From Pleurostoma richardsiae (taxonomy: Eukaryota; Ascomycota; Sordariomycetes; Calosphaeriales; Pleurostomataceae): a DNA stretch of 64,000 nucleotides. The stretch is taken from NCBI GenBank assembly GCA_030052745.1, contig JANBVO010000004.1, positions 620,001-684,000 on the forward strand, read 5' to 3'. Both the position numbers and the translations under genes were made by a program. The notes beneath the pieces were generated by a model that made no database searches, was not told where the DNA came from, and worked only from the letters and a program-made list of their open reading frames with translations. This document shows, one piece after another, positions 11,452 to 22,877 of this stretch. The stretch's first letter is position 1; each line of letters starts with the position of its first letter.

Positions 11452-12734
11452 ATGGGGAGGACTCCTTCCTCTGTTGGGCTGAGACTTAAGAGGAAGCATG
11501 AACGGCCCATCTCTCATCCAGATCCTTCACCTCATCTCGGGCACATCCTTCCCAGAGAGAGCATTGCTGTAAAGCCAGAACAGAAGAAAGCGGCTCAGCA
11601 TCAGCCACAGGGAAAGAATCGTGGTATGGAGCTCGAATCTAAAGCAGGTAAGGAACTCGCATTTCAATCCGCTGTTCGACCATATCAGGTCCCGCATCGA
11701 TGTTGCAAACGGCTTCAATACCCCCTCTTAGGAGAGTAAAGAAGCGTGTTTTTCTGCCGCTTTGTCTTCACCGTCCTCTTCGAATGGATCGCTCTCGGCT
11801 AGGCTTGTCACTCAGAGCTTATAGACACTAACTGGAGCCCTAGCCTCCGAAAGCCCCAGCAATAACGGGGCTCCCCTAAGCGTCGCGCCCGGGCAGTTCG
11901 ACGCGCTGAAGAAATGGATCGCCAAGCAGGAGGCGTACGAGGCTGCGACCTCTCAGCCCGCGCCTCTGACCGACGGTCAGCGCAAGGCGATGGCCAGTCT
12001 GATTCGAACCCGGCCCGAGCCTGCGATGGGTGACGACAGCTGGATGCAGCTCCTCAACCGTAAGCTCCCCGCGGCCCAAAGTATAACGTAGCAGCAGACG
12101 GCCCCCTGATAGCAAGGCAAAAATAGGCTACCGACAAGCTCACCCAGATGACATGGGCGTCATCTGGACGGACGGGGAGTTTGTCTCGGACGAGTACGAG
12201 GGAGGCTGGACGGTCGGGTGTCGCATCACGGAGGCTCCGGCCGGTGTCACCTTCCCGGAGCAGGACGAGGGTGGCCCGCTGCTCTTCGCGCGCAAGAAGG
12301 ACGCGAAGCACTACGCCGCGCAGTGCGCGGTGCGGTGGTTGATGGCCCAGAAGCTCATGCCCGACAACGGCCGGGACGTCAAGTTCAAGGACGTGCCGCC
12401 CAGCGGCGACGTGGACCCCCTGGACGACCGCTTCCTGGCGCGGCAGCGGGTGCCCGTCGTCTGCCACCAGCTGGGCTTCCCGGCGCCTCGCTACCAGGCC
12501 GTCAGCGACCTGGAGCAACCGGGCTTGTTCGACGCCTACGCGGACTTCTTCAGTGACAGCCGTATTAACGGCTCGATGTTCAGGGTGACCGGCGTCAGGG
12601 GGGAGAATGCCGCAAAGGAGAAGGTGGCGGAGCTGGTCCTTGCGCACATGCTCAAGCTCGAGGAGGCCCGGAAGAAGGAGGCCGCGGAGATCATGGGCTA
12701 TGAGCCCCAAGTGAAGGCAGAGCCTGTCGACTGA
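11452..12734 (+). CDS. Tandem double-stranded RNA-binding domain protein
   Basis: Three exons, 11452-11647, 11844-12059 and 12127-12734, encode 339 residues. Intron 1 is long for this window (196 nt) but joins in frame (donor GTAAGG, branch cactaact); intron 2 is 67 nt. Two dsRBD-like units are visible. Unit one begins WMQLLNRYRQAHPDD, has a WTVGCRITEAPAGVTF strand region and closes with the helix KKDAKHYAAQCAVRWLM. Unit two spans VPVVCHQLGFPAPRYQ to GENAAKEKVAELVLAHML. The basic KKxAK-AA start of helix 2 is the usual RNA-contact element. No catalytic domain is present, so a role as an adaptor in RNA silencing or RNA processing is an inference. It converges on Tpt1. Confidence 0.72.
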
Positions 12735-12966
12735 GCATGACGAGATTTTCGCGACGATTAACGATTGATGATGACTCGACCATTTACAGTATGTGTGTAT
12801 GGTATACCTCCTGACTAAAGAGTCTACATCCCTCGGTCTTTTCCCATCCCGGCTATATACAGTCCATCTGCGTCCTCACTGTGCGACTTAGAAACTGCCT
12901 CTTCACCGTGATGTATCTAAGCCATAAGCACCTGCAAACTTGACCCTCGCGAGGCTAGACGCAACT

Positions 12967-14045
12967 TTATCGACCGCCTCTATCACCTCCTCTACCGCCC
13001 CCGCGGCCACCTCTCCCACCGCCCTTGCCCGGCGGGAGCCTCGCCTTGATATTCGGCGGCAGATCGGCGACCTTCTCTCCATCCTTCCAGAGGACGCCCA
13101 CGTCCTCTTTTCTTCCCACCACCTCCTTGAAATACTTCGTCGGCACCAGCCCCTCCTCGTTCCCCTCCGTCAGCACAACGCCGTTATCGCTGATCCACCA
13201 CTTCATCGCCCCGTCCTCCAGGCTCCTCCGGACGTCCACGTAGACCAGCAGCTCGGCGTCCCTGCGCATGCCGCTGACGACGCCGGCCGCCTGGTCCTCG
13301 GGCAGGCCCGTGCTGCAGTGGACGTGGTTGCGCGCCATGCGCTTCAGCCCGCCGCTCTCCAGCACCAGCGGCCAGAAGGCGAAGTAGGTGCCGTGCACGA
13401 CCACCGGCGGCACGTTGTCGAGCGTGACGGGCTGCAGCAGCGCCTCGGACTCGACCTTGATGCTGTGGCCCTGGTTGGCGCGGATGAGCCAGTGCGACGG
13501 GTCCGTGGAGGACTCGTCCCCCGACGGGTTGGTTGCTGGATTCGGCTTGATGCTGAAGCGCTGCTTGTCGCTGTCGGCGACAGCCTGCTGGATGTCGTCG
13601 AGGGTCACCTTGAGGGAGCGAATGGGGCCGTATTGGAGCTTTGGGAGCGGTTAGCTAGGCCAAAGCTCAAGTTTGAATTCTACGGGAGTCTGCTCACCAC
13701 CCGATCGACTGGTGCGTATCCCTCTCGGTCTAGTTTGATGCCCGCGTTCTCCGCCTGGTGTCTTAGGAGCCTCGACAAGGCCTTCGAGACTGCAACCTCT
13801 CGTGGAGGACCACCGCCACCTTTCGCCTTCCCTCCCCTGCCACCGCCACGGTTCTTCCCCTTTCCTTGGAGAGATGCCTGCTCCTCGAATCGTTCTGCGA
13901 GCTCGCCCTCCATAGTTCTAGCTCGTGACGATACTCTGGAAGGTGGTTGTCGGACCGCTCGTCTCTTTCTGGCGGCGTGTCCTATGCTGCGCGAGACAGC
14001 GATGCTCGAATAAGATGGCTTGAATACTCGAGTAAGACGTATCAT
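12967..14045 (-). CDS. tRNA 2'-phosphotransferase Tpt1
   Basis: Two exons, 14045-13698 and 13638-12967, encode 339 residues; the 59-nt phase-0 intron has a GCTAAC branch. Tpt1 removes the splice-junction 2'-phosphate from ligated tRNA using NAD+, making ADP-ribose 1''-2'' cyclic phosphate. Signature segments are SKALSRLLRHQAE (Arg-His pair), WLIRANQGHSIKV and VVHGTYFAFWPLVLESGG followed by GLKRMARNHVHCS. Residues 1-44 have no acidic residue and about a dozen Arg/Lys, resembling a mitochondrial presequence. A second Met at residue 45 (codon 13913-13911) would give a form without it. The N-terminal linker and the C-terminal tail are Gly/Arg-rich (RGG type), which is longer than in the yeast enzyme. 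Confidence 0.93.
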
Positions 14046-14964
14046 AGAATGTCACCTGCACGTGCAGACGAGATATGTAGATTTTTTTGAAATTCAAAAG
14101 TCGTTGAAGTTGAGCGAACAACTTTTTTGAGTGAGGTTGCGGATCGGCCAATCATTTTAGAATGCTAAGGATCATCGAATTTGATGCCCATCGTCAAGCG
14201 TCTTCGTGAGTCACGGCCGAACAACATCTAGGTAGTTGCGGAGAACACAGAAAGGTAAAAGTGTGTACATGTCAAGCTAGAACTGGATATAACCCAGGAA
14301 TTTATGCGAAGTTCTTTCTTTGAAGAAAAGGGTCCCGGACAATATTGCTCGTTGAGCTGAACTCAGCGGCTCAGTAATACCATACCGGCATATCCAAGCA
14401 CAGGAGTGAGGGAGGTTACGCATAAGGAGGCCTTCGATCATCATCATGGCCTCGCTGCCGATGGCCCTGCCTTCCTTCATTACTTAGCCCGAGCAAGCGC
14501 AGACACGGCTGTCACTTCCAAGCCGCTGCCCGTTCTTCCCTCTTGCATTAGTTACCTATCTTTCGGTATGATCAAGAGGCTTGGAATGCACGCTAAGTGT
14601 CCCTGACGTTCCCGTGGAATGCGACAGCAGGATTCATGGGCGGCGTTCCCGCCTGTTTAACCGTCGAGTGGGCGTTGCCTTCCTTATTTGCAGGGTTGAT
14701 GATGGACCTGCTTTTCAGGCAAAAACGTACATATCCAGGTAATTACACTGCTGGTGCTGCAGTTGGTTGCTCTTGCTTGTGTGCGCTTCTATTCTCCTCG
14801 AGCAACAGGAGGTTCCGTCGCTCGCCGAATCTGGTTGTACAGTACACCACTCTAGTCACCAACTTCCCTCGGGCTCTGACAGTCTCTATCTTCACTCCCG
14901 CCGCTGTCAATACCCTCGCTATCCCCAAAGACAGACCAAGAAGAACAGACAGTTGCAGACCAAG
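14046..14964. other. Intergenic upstream of a small secreted protein
   Basis: Moderately AT-rich next to the Tpt1 start, then mixed. No conserved gene is visible. The last 300 bases are probably the promoter and leader of the secreted protein at 14965. Confidence 0.45.
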
Positions 14965-15261
14965 ATGCGCCACCCAGTCTTCGGAAACCTCCTCTTCCTC
15001 CTTTCCCTGCTCCAGTCCCAGGCGTACGCCACTCCACTGCCGGGTCCGGGGCCGCAGCTGATTCCCCCTCCGACGATAACTTGCGACTCGGAATGCTCAG
15101 TAGGTGGCATAAAGTGGTGCACGAGGTGCAGTATACGACCTATGGACTGCACCCTACCCTTCTCGGTCCCGTGCAACGCCACCGTCGTGTCTCCCTGCCC
15201 TGGCTCGATTACAGGGTGCATAGACAGCGACGCTCGGACTGCGCCTGTCCGCCGGGGTTAA
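14965..15261 (+). CDS. Small secreted cysteine-rich protein, 98 residues
   Basis: A single exon starting MRHPVFGNLLFLLSLLQSQ. Residues 1 to about 22 form a signal peptide with a Leu-rich core and a likely cleavage after AYA. The mature part starts with a proline-rich stretch and has eight cysteines, compatible with four disulfides. The second half contains ITCDSEC, WCTRC and several single cysteines spaced through the last 50 residues. Size, secretion signal and cysteine content fit effector-like or defence-like fungal proteins. I do not recognise a named family. No intron is required, although a GTAGGT within the frame could act as a donor. Confidence is limited because short frames are easily over-called. 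Confidence 0.55.
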   Translation: MRHPVFGNLLFLLSLLQSQAYATPLPGPGPQLIPPPTITCDSECSVGGIKWCTRCSIRPMDCTLPFSVPCNATVVSPCPGSITGCIDSDARTAPVRRG

Positions 15262-15677
15262 TGGCCATACCTGAGCTGTTGCCGTCTTGTTAAGGAGCGG
15301 GTCTTTCGGCATCCTGCTGACTGATTCGGGGTGTGATGGCATGCTATCATGAGAGCGGTTTCAAGAATCATGCGAGTTTGTCCGTGGGCCAGGGAGACGT
15401 GAGCGCAGGGCGATAGCTAGCCCGGCTGGACGGATTCTACAGGGAGATGGCAAAGTAGAGTCAACATGTCCGAGTTTTTGTACAGACTAAGCTATCCAAA
15501 TGTTTAACAGCGCACCCCTTACGTCGAGGCAAGGCCGCGAGATGACAAGCTGTGCAAGTCTCAATCAATCTCTAAAATGAAGGGGGTAGTGCGAACAAGC
15601 AGCTCCCACGGCGAACCAAGCCTCGACATGAAGAATTACACTCCTCGGCAGGCTGACTCCACCCCCTAGGAGAGATC
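15262..15677. other. Convergent intergenic, secreted protein / HAK transporter
   Basis: Holds the 3' ends of two converging genes. I see no gene or clear structural signal. Confidence 0.4.
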
Positions 15678-18254
15678 CTAGATCTCCTTTAGGAAGCCCA
15701 CCTCGACCATCTTATCGACGTCGATATCCAGATCCGCCAGCTTGGTCCTGGTGTTCTCCCGTATCCACAAGAACGTCTGCAGCAGGACCCGCCTCGCCAT
15801 CGCGACGGGGCGGAACCTCTGTCCCGGCAGCGTCTTGACCCGCATAGTCTCCTTGCCCAGGACGTACACGATCTGGCTGCCGTGGGCCTCCCGCAGCGCC
15901 TCCAGCTCGTCCCTGTCCGCCGACCGCGACACCGCCAGCTCGACCTGCGCGACCAGGTCGCGCGCCATGCCCGGGCGGATCACGTCGTCGGCGTACCCGT
16001 GGCGCATGACGACGCCGTAGCAGTTGGGCACGCCGGCCGTGCGCGTGACCACGAAGCGTTCCCCGGGCGCGACCGACGCCACGGGCAGCGGCCGCATGTG
16101 GAAGAAGACGAGGACGGCGGGCCGCGCGGCGAACTTGCGCACGAAGTGCGCGAAGCTGGTCGGCAGCACGGAGGAGTCGCCGACCTTGTCGAAGAAGATG
16201 CCCAGGCCGGGCACGACGGACACCGGGGTGCCGCCGAAGGCCTGAGCCAGGCGCGCGGGCGCGCCGCGGGCGGGGTCGCCCCTGACGAGGACGGCGTCGG
16301 GCGGCAGGCGGTCGAGCGACTCGGCGGCCCACTGGTTCTCCTTGCCGAAGCGCCAGAGGATGAAGATGGAGGAGAGGATGAAGGCGAGGAGGAGTGTGAA
16401 CCAGGCACCCTCAGGGACCTTGGTGAGCACGGCGCTGAGGAAGGCGCCGTCTAAGCCCGCGAAGATGAGGAAGATGGGCAGGACGACGTAGATAGGGAGG
16501 CGCCAGGCGAGGATAGCGATGACCGACACCATGCAGGTGGTGATGAAGGTGACAAAGATGACACACACGCCATAGGCGTTTCCGAGTGACGTTGTCTAGA
16601 CGTGGGTGTGAGTGTTAGGATGACCAAAGGCTGCGTAGCTGGACTGAGAGCTCGACTTACATTGTTGTAGACTGCGGTGACAATAACAGTGCCGATCATG
16701 AGCAGCCAGTTAGCCAGAGGCATATATACGTGATCGGCAAACCGCTTGCTGGTGTGGACGACCTTGATATGGGGGAAGTACGAGAGACGCATGACCTGGG
16801 AAAGGAGCTGAAAGGTCGAGGTGATCATGGCTTGCGAGGCGACAATGGCAGCCAGGATCGCAATGACAAGAGAGAAATACAGACTTCCCGGGGGAACAGT
16901 GTAGAAGAAGGGGTTTGTGTAGGCCGTCTCTGTCGTGTCGGCCGATATGTATGCCGCTTGACCGATGTAAGCCAAGAGGAGGCATGGATAGACCAGACTA
17001 AGCCAGGAGATCTGGATAGCACGCTTGCCAAAAGCACCCAGGTCGGCAAACATGGCCTCGACACCCGTAAAGGCGAGGAGAAGGCCGCCGAGCGACCTCC
17101 AGCCCTCGTACTTGTTCCGGATCAGGTACTTGAATGCGAAAACCGGGCTGAAAGCCTTCAAGACCGTATAGTCGTGGATGGCCAAGTTGTAGATGCCAGC
17201 ACACAAGTTGAAGAGAAGCCAAATCGTGACTATGGGCGCAAAACTGGTTCCGATCTTCGATGTACCGAAGGGTTGTAGGGTGAAAAGGAAGACCAGGATG
17301 GCGCAGGAAATCCCGACGACTGCTGGGGTTCCAAGGTCTGGGTTAACGACGCGTATTCCCTGAATAGCACCGAGGACTGACTGCGCGGGTGTGAGGACTC
17401 CGTCAGCCATGACAAGAGATACTCCGAGGACGCCAACGACCTTCAGTAGGTACTGCATCGTGGGGGAGCTCTCGATAAAGCGCCGGAGAGTTTTGCCGCC
17501 AGCCTTGAGATCACTCGTCTTGTAGCGCTCCAGCCGAACCATGCTGCTGGTGTTCGGATCCGGGCGGACGATCTTAGTGTATCGAGACAGCAGGCTGTAC
17601 AGGGCAAAGGTACCACCCTGTCCATCGTCGTCGGCGTTGAGGACGATGAAGGTGTATTTCACGGTCACGATCAGGGTGAGAGCCCAGATGATGATGGAGA
17701 GTGCGCCGACCAGGTCATTCCAGCTTGGCTGGCTGGTGAAAGTAGAAGAATAGACGTAGAGAGGGGATGTGCCTTTTGTCGCCAGATCAGTTCTCCATCA
17801 ATTGTAGTCTGGTGAGTCAAGCCATACCAATGTCGCCGTAGATGACGCCAGTTGCTGCAGAGTCTTGTCAGATGAGTTCTGAACGCCATGCGCGTAACGC
17901 TGTACCTTGGAAACTAAGCCACAGGAGAGTGAATCCGCTGTAGGTCTTTTGGAAAGGTCAGCACTGGTCATGTATACAAGACACCTCCGGGCGTCCCAAC
18001 AACGCTGGCAATGATGGGTCACTGGCTGGACTCACTTGCTTGTGCCTCCGGTTCAGATCCTCCTCGGCGATCTGACGAGCTCTCTCCTCATCATCAATGC
18101 TTCGGGCCTTCTCCGAAGGGGTAAACTGTACAGTTTCCCGGCTCTTTGAAGTAGCAGATGTCCGCTGTGCGATGGGCAGGATTGCATCGTCGAATTGGAT
18201 CCGTTGCGAAGGAGGATCATTGTCCTTTCCTTCACCCGTGGCCGAGGACGCCAT
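15678..18254 (-). CDS. High-affinity K+ transporter, HAK/KUP/KT family
   Basis: Five exons: 18254-18036, 17945-17906, 17854-17828, 17772-16661 and 16595-15678, encoding 771 residues. Exon 3 is a 27-nt microexon encoding ATGVIYGDI, the core of the HAK signature completed by GTSPLYVYSSTF from exon 4. The N-terminal 75 residues are hydrophilic and charged. About 12 hydrophobic helices follow, including GVLGVSLVMADGVLTPAQSV and FTGVEAMFADLGAFGKRA. A cytosolic C-terminal domain of some 250 residues completes it. HAK proteins import K+ (often with H+) across the plasma membrane under K+ limitation (family knowledge). Length fits fungal members. The 18254 start is the first ATG in frame after the promoter. 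Expression control is not evident from sequence. Confidence 0.93.
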
Positions 18255-19579
18255 TGCTGCCAGTGTGAGAGGGTAGGTTTCCACAGGGGAGGCGGGAAAG
18301 GAGGGAGACCAGAGCACCGGCGAACAGAGACCAAGCAAGACGAGAGAGGAAGTAAACGAGACAAGGAAACCTTCAGGGCCAGAGTGGAAGAGACACTGCG
18401 ATTGCCCCTTATATTCTGGTCAAGGGGGACCGACTGATAAGCCATCTCACCGTGGCCGAGGGCTCATGGCAGCAGCAGACAGGCAGGCATGTCTGCGAGC
18501 GCTCCAGATTCGTCCATCTCCCATCATCCACTCACATGCAACGCTTACCCCTCCCGGGATACCCAATCCGGAAAGTAGAGCTAATGAAGCTCAGATACGC
18601 GGTCGACTTGCATACCTACCTTACCTACTGTGTGCTCTATACATGACTGTGGGCATGGCCGGTGTTGTTGCCCCCACTAGATCTAGTTCTGTGCAGCCAG
18701 AGGTAGCTGCTCAGAGGTTTTCTGTCAGTCTGTGTTAGAGGGAGGCCTCCCCGTCCACTCAAAGTGCCCAAGGGAGGTTGGCGCTCGTAGGGCGGTAAGG
18801 TTACGCCACGAACGCTCTCTTCCCGCGATGCGCCGAAAATCGCTCATACATGAAGCCTGGTACGCGCTTGAGTCATTGCATTTTAGGACAAGATCATCGT
18901 CAAAAAGGAATAGCAGCATGCGGGTTTTGTCTCACGGGCTAAATCAGGTTCCAAACTCAGTATGGTTGTCAGATATCAATCGTGATAATGTTGCAGCAGG
19001 TCCGTACGTCAACAGAGCGGGCGAGGTACCCGACGCAAGCCGGGCACTAACGGAAGATAGGAAGTCGTACGCGGTACCTACCTTACTTCAGGAACGTATC
19101 TCTGTTAGTGCAGTAGCAACGGCATTGGCCCGGCTGGGCAGCAGAAAAGGAGCCTTCCTCGAGTCAATCCGGCATTCCTGCTAACAAGCTCTACCAGCAC
19201 GGGTACCTCGTGTGTTCGAGCCCCTCTGCAAGGCGAGTTTGCTGCGGTCTGCCAGAGTTGATGCGCCTTTTTTCGTCCAAAGAAACTGGGATGGAATCGT
19301 CCTCAACCTGACAGGTACCTAATAATATGTACCCGTTTTGAGGCGTGCCCTAACGCCGTGACCCCACGTGGTCATCGTGGATTCAGGTGAGCCTGGCCCG
19401 TGCGCTTGAGCTTAATTCGCTAGCGTCTTTCCAGGCTTTTTCCTTCGTCAACTAGGGGACCACGGCCGGGACACCTGCATCTGCTCCTTGACCGAAAGAC
19501 AGGGTGCGAAAGCCCAGGGAGCACTCATAGCGTTCCAGCCAGCCGGTGATGGCAGGCGTGGACACTGCTACCAGAGACA
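18255..19579. other. Divergent intergenic, hak1 / rcm1
   Basis: A 1.3 kb stretch without a supported gene. Both flanking promoters must lie here. It contains several ACCT/AGGTA-type short palindromic motifs (for example ggtacctacc near 19070) that recur across this genome's intergenic DNA. One frame of about 150 codons on the plus strand has no ATG start and no family signal. Confidence 0.4.
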
Positions 19580-21348
19580 ATGTCCCTCTATCATGAGACA
19601 GCAGCCATTCTTAGCCTCCCGGCGGCGAGCGGAGGAAGCTTGAAGACCCGAATCTTCAGCAGCAAAGACCTAAAATCCCCCGCCTCGCAGGTCTACGCAC
19701 TGGCCATTGAATCCTCCAAGTGGAGTGCCATTCTGAAGGAGGTTGTTGATCAGTCTCAGCTCCTCTTGCACGAGAGAAAAGTATGTGTTCTGTCCTTGAA
19801 GTCTCCGTCCTCACAGATTATCGAGCAAAGCAATGCAGCGCCTTCACTTATCGAATTTCACTAATCGATAGCTAGCTTACTCCGGTCCTCTCTCTGCTTC
19901 TTGTCCATGATTTCTTGCTGGCTAAGAATGGCATTGCCCTCCCATCATCACACGGCCTGAGGACCGCCGTGGAGCGCCACAAGGCCCGCCTCACCTCCGA
20001 GTTTACTCGGGCGCGGATCAGGAGAAAATGCCCCACTGTTGATGCCCTGAAGGAGCATGTGGAGGCGACGTATAACCCAGACAGAGCACATCCTCGCTGG
20101 GTCCGTATCAACGTGCTGAAGACGACGCTGGACCAGGAGCTTGCCACGACGTTCCAGGGCTTTATACGAGTCCCCTCAGTCTTGGATGTGCTTGGCGGGG
20201 ACGGCTTGGCCCTTTACGTTGACGCGAACGTCCCGAATCTCGTTGCAGTATCGCCCAAGTTTGACTTTCTCAAGTCGCCTGCCTACAAGTCTGGAAAAAT
20301 CATTTTACAAGATAAAGCGTCATGCTTCCCAGCCTATCTCCTCGATCCACACCCTGAGGATGGCGACCTCATCGACTCATGTGCTGCACCGGGAAACAAG
20401 ACAACTCACCTAGCTGCCATCTCACGCTCACACAGCCCCGAGCCGGAGCACTTGCAACAACGTATATTTGCGTTTGAGAAAAACAGCAGCCGAGCACAGA
20501 CGCTCCAAAGAATGGTGGCCCTAGCCGGATCCGATATGTTTACCGAGATAAACAAGGGCGCGGACTTCCTCACAGTTGATCCGGCCGACGAGAAGTTTAA
20601 GAATGTCGGTGCATTGCTGCTGGACCCCAGCTGCTCGGGCAGCGGAATCGTCGGGCGTGATGAGGCCCCTGAATTGCATATTCCGGCTGCTTGGGGGCAA
20701 CCGACTGTTTCTGGCAATGCCAACTCCAAGAATTCCAGGGCAAAAGCTACTGGGAAGCGGAAGCGAGATAAGCACGACACCACCCCTGAAGACCGGATCC
20801 TTGTAGACGATGACGGAAACACTACTGTGTTATCCTCCGAGAAGGATCTCGAGTCGCGACTCGAAGCGCTCTCGTCTTTCCAGCTGGCTTTACTGCTTCA
20901 TGCCTTCAAATTCCCCGCCGCAAAGAAGATCACGTATTCGACATGCTCCATCCATGCTGAAGAGAATGAACAGGTCGTCTTGAAGGCCTTACGGTCAGAC
21001 ATTGCGCGGCAGCGGGGATGGCGCATACTCGACCGTGCGCATCAGGTTCGCGGCATGGGCGAATGGCCGGTCCGGGGCACGCTGGAAGCCGCAGAAGGCG
21101 ACGCAGGGATCGCAGATGCATGCATACGAGCATACAAGGATGACGGCCGCGGAGTCATGGGCTTCTTCGTGGCCGCGTTCTGTCGAGAGGATCCGGCCAG
21201 CCAAACAAATGGCGGCAGTGATCTGGGCGCTGAAGCACGCGACGCCGCGACAGCAAGGGACGACCCTCGCGCTTCACAGGAAAGCCGCAAGAGCGAAGCG
21301 GTGGCTAGCGACAGGGAGAGCGAATGGGATGGGTTCGACGACGATTGA
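19580..21348 (+). CDS. 25S rRNA cytosine-C5 methyltransferase Rcm1 (NSUN5 type)
   Basis: Two exons, 19580-19780 and 19876-21348, encode 557 residues; the 95-nt phase-0 intron ends at GCTAG. Rcm1 methylates one cytosine of 25S rRNA in the large subunit, using S-adenosylmethionine, in the nucleolus (family knowledge). Seen here: N-terminal MSLYHETAAIL; the PRWVRINVLKTT segment; the SAM-binding loop DSCAAPGNKTTHLA; the DPSCSGSG motif with Cys320; and YSTCSIHAEENE with Cys424, the expected catalytic nucleophile. Both cysteines of the NSUN mechanism are present. A Lys/Arg-rich insertion of about 45 residues follows the first Cys motif, and the C-terminal 60 residues are disordered and acidic. Confidence 0.93.
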
Positions 21349-22877
21349 ATGTTTCACGGCATCTTCATAATCGCAGACCTTCGCACATATTTGGAGACTC
21401 CAACATGCTTCTCCAACTGCTGACGCGGCTGCACTGCTCCCGAAGCAGGATTTACCGTACGGAGTGCTTGTCAGCGGCATGTACGGAGAGGAGTATACGC
21501 CTTGCGAATTATGCCTGAAGTGGGAACTCAAAGCCGTGCTCACGAGGTGATTGATTATGAGAAAGATCCCGTCTCTCAGCGCGGAGACGGAGTGGCCCGG
21601 CTGACATGAAGCTGGTGTTGAGGGTGGTCCCGGAACATCGGCGCCTACCGGCCTTCTTTTTGCTCCGAAGATGCGGAAGCTAGCGCCAACTCGCTGGTGT
21701 TGGTTGGCGTCAGGGCAAATTCTGTAAGCACAGCTTTTCTCTTCCGTCTGCATTATTTCAGTTACAAGCCCAAAAATAGCCTGGACGGGCAGTCGAGCCG
21801 AGGCTCAATATCGCAAAACAGAAGCCAGCTGGTCAAGGGGTCTGAGTTCGCGTGGAGAGATAAGATTCAACTGCCATGTCCTAGAATGACTCTCTGGCCC
21901 TTGAGAATTTCGTTGGGAGACCTGAAAACGACCAGCAGGGGTCGGGCTATCGTCTCATCGAACCCCAACGGGTTACGGGACGGTATCATACCTTTTCGCC
22001 GATCTGACAAATACTGTGGTACCGTCAGAGCGGCCTGTCAGTGGCCATGTTATGCAGCCCTACACCCCTTCGCGCCAAGCGTCGGGACCGACAGACACCG
22101 ACGCGAAACCTCGGCTGACATCCCGCGCTACGGGGCTGCCAAGCTGCTTAATAAGTATGCCGAGGCACATCCGATAAGAGAGCGGGTTGTCAGAGCGACG
22201 GCGGGTCCAGTCCAGTCTCTTAGCTCGAGCCTGGCCTGTCGCACGCGGGTCTGTCAGTGGGTGTTAGCCGTGCCTAGTTCCTCGTCCAGACGATCGAAGC
22301 CGACCGTCTGGCTCTTCGGATCTTGCGTTGTCTTTTTGGTAGCAGCCGCATCTCTCATGTTTGAGATCTGCAGTTATACGATCTTATCGTCTCTGAGCGC
22401 CGGTAAAGGCCGCAAACGCCGTGACGTCGACCGATGTCACCTCGGAGCGCGGGAAGGGGTGGGAGGCCTTCTTCGAAGGATCCCGTATCAGAGAGGGGAT
22501 GACGCAGAGGGCCAGCGAGGCTTAGCCCATTCCCACTTTATGCCCGGCACAGTGGCACAAGGCCTTCACAAACCTTTCGACACGCGCCTTCGCTGTCGGC
22601 GTTTTGTACCCAAAACGGCAAGGCCTGCCACGTCCGGGCCGGATGTGGGCCGCCGGCGATAAATGGAGAATGCGATAGCGCAGCCTGGAAATGAGGCAAA
22701 GGAGCCTCGGCGGACGGACCTGAAAAATCTCTGGGCGGCTTAATAAATAGTCTTCGCCTGCCCCTTGTCCGCCCTCCGTCGATCTTGGTTCCTGACGGTG
22801 ACGGTTCGTACAGCCTTGCCCCAGCCTAGCCCAGCCTAGGCAGTGACGCATCCCCGTCGTCGAGTCCACTGTCCACC
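21349..22877. other. Intergenic upstream of the MFS gene
   Basis: 1.5 kb. A 321-codon open frame (21697-22662) crosses this stretch. It begins with GTG, shows no domain and has codon content unlike the neighbours, so I treat it as chance. The last 150 bases include short duplications of 'cagcctag' (22822-22838) and probably belong to the MFS leader. Confidence 0.45.

Noticed and set aside
12000-12012. GATTCGAACCC, a B-box match
   Set aside because: Lies inside the coding exon of the dsRBD protein with no tRNA cloverleaf.
12940-14013. 357-codon plus-strand frame opposite tpt1
   Set aside because: Antisense shadow of Tpt1, which has clear enzyme motifs and a good intron.
15882-16454. 190-codon plus-strand frame opposite the HAK transporter
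   Set aside because: Antisense shadow with highly charged low-complexity sequence and no family.
18732-19184. 150-codon plus-strand frame between hak1 and rcm1
   Set aside because: No ATG start, no domain, no splice support.
21697-22662. 321-codon open frame upstream of the MFS gene
   Set aside because: Begins with GTG, has no domain, and codon use does not resemble the real genes here. It spans the expected MFS promoter.
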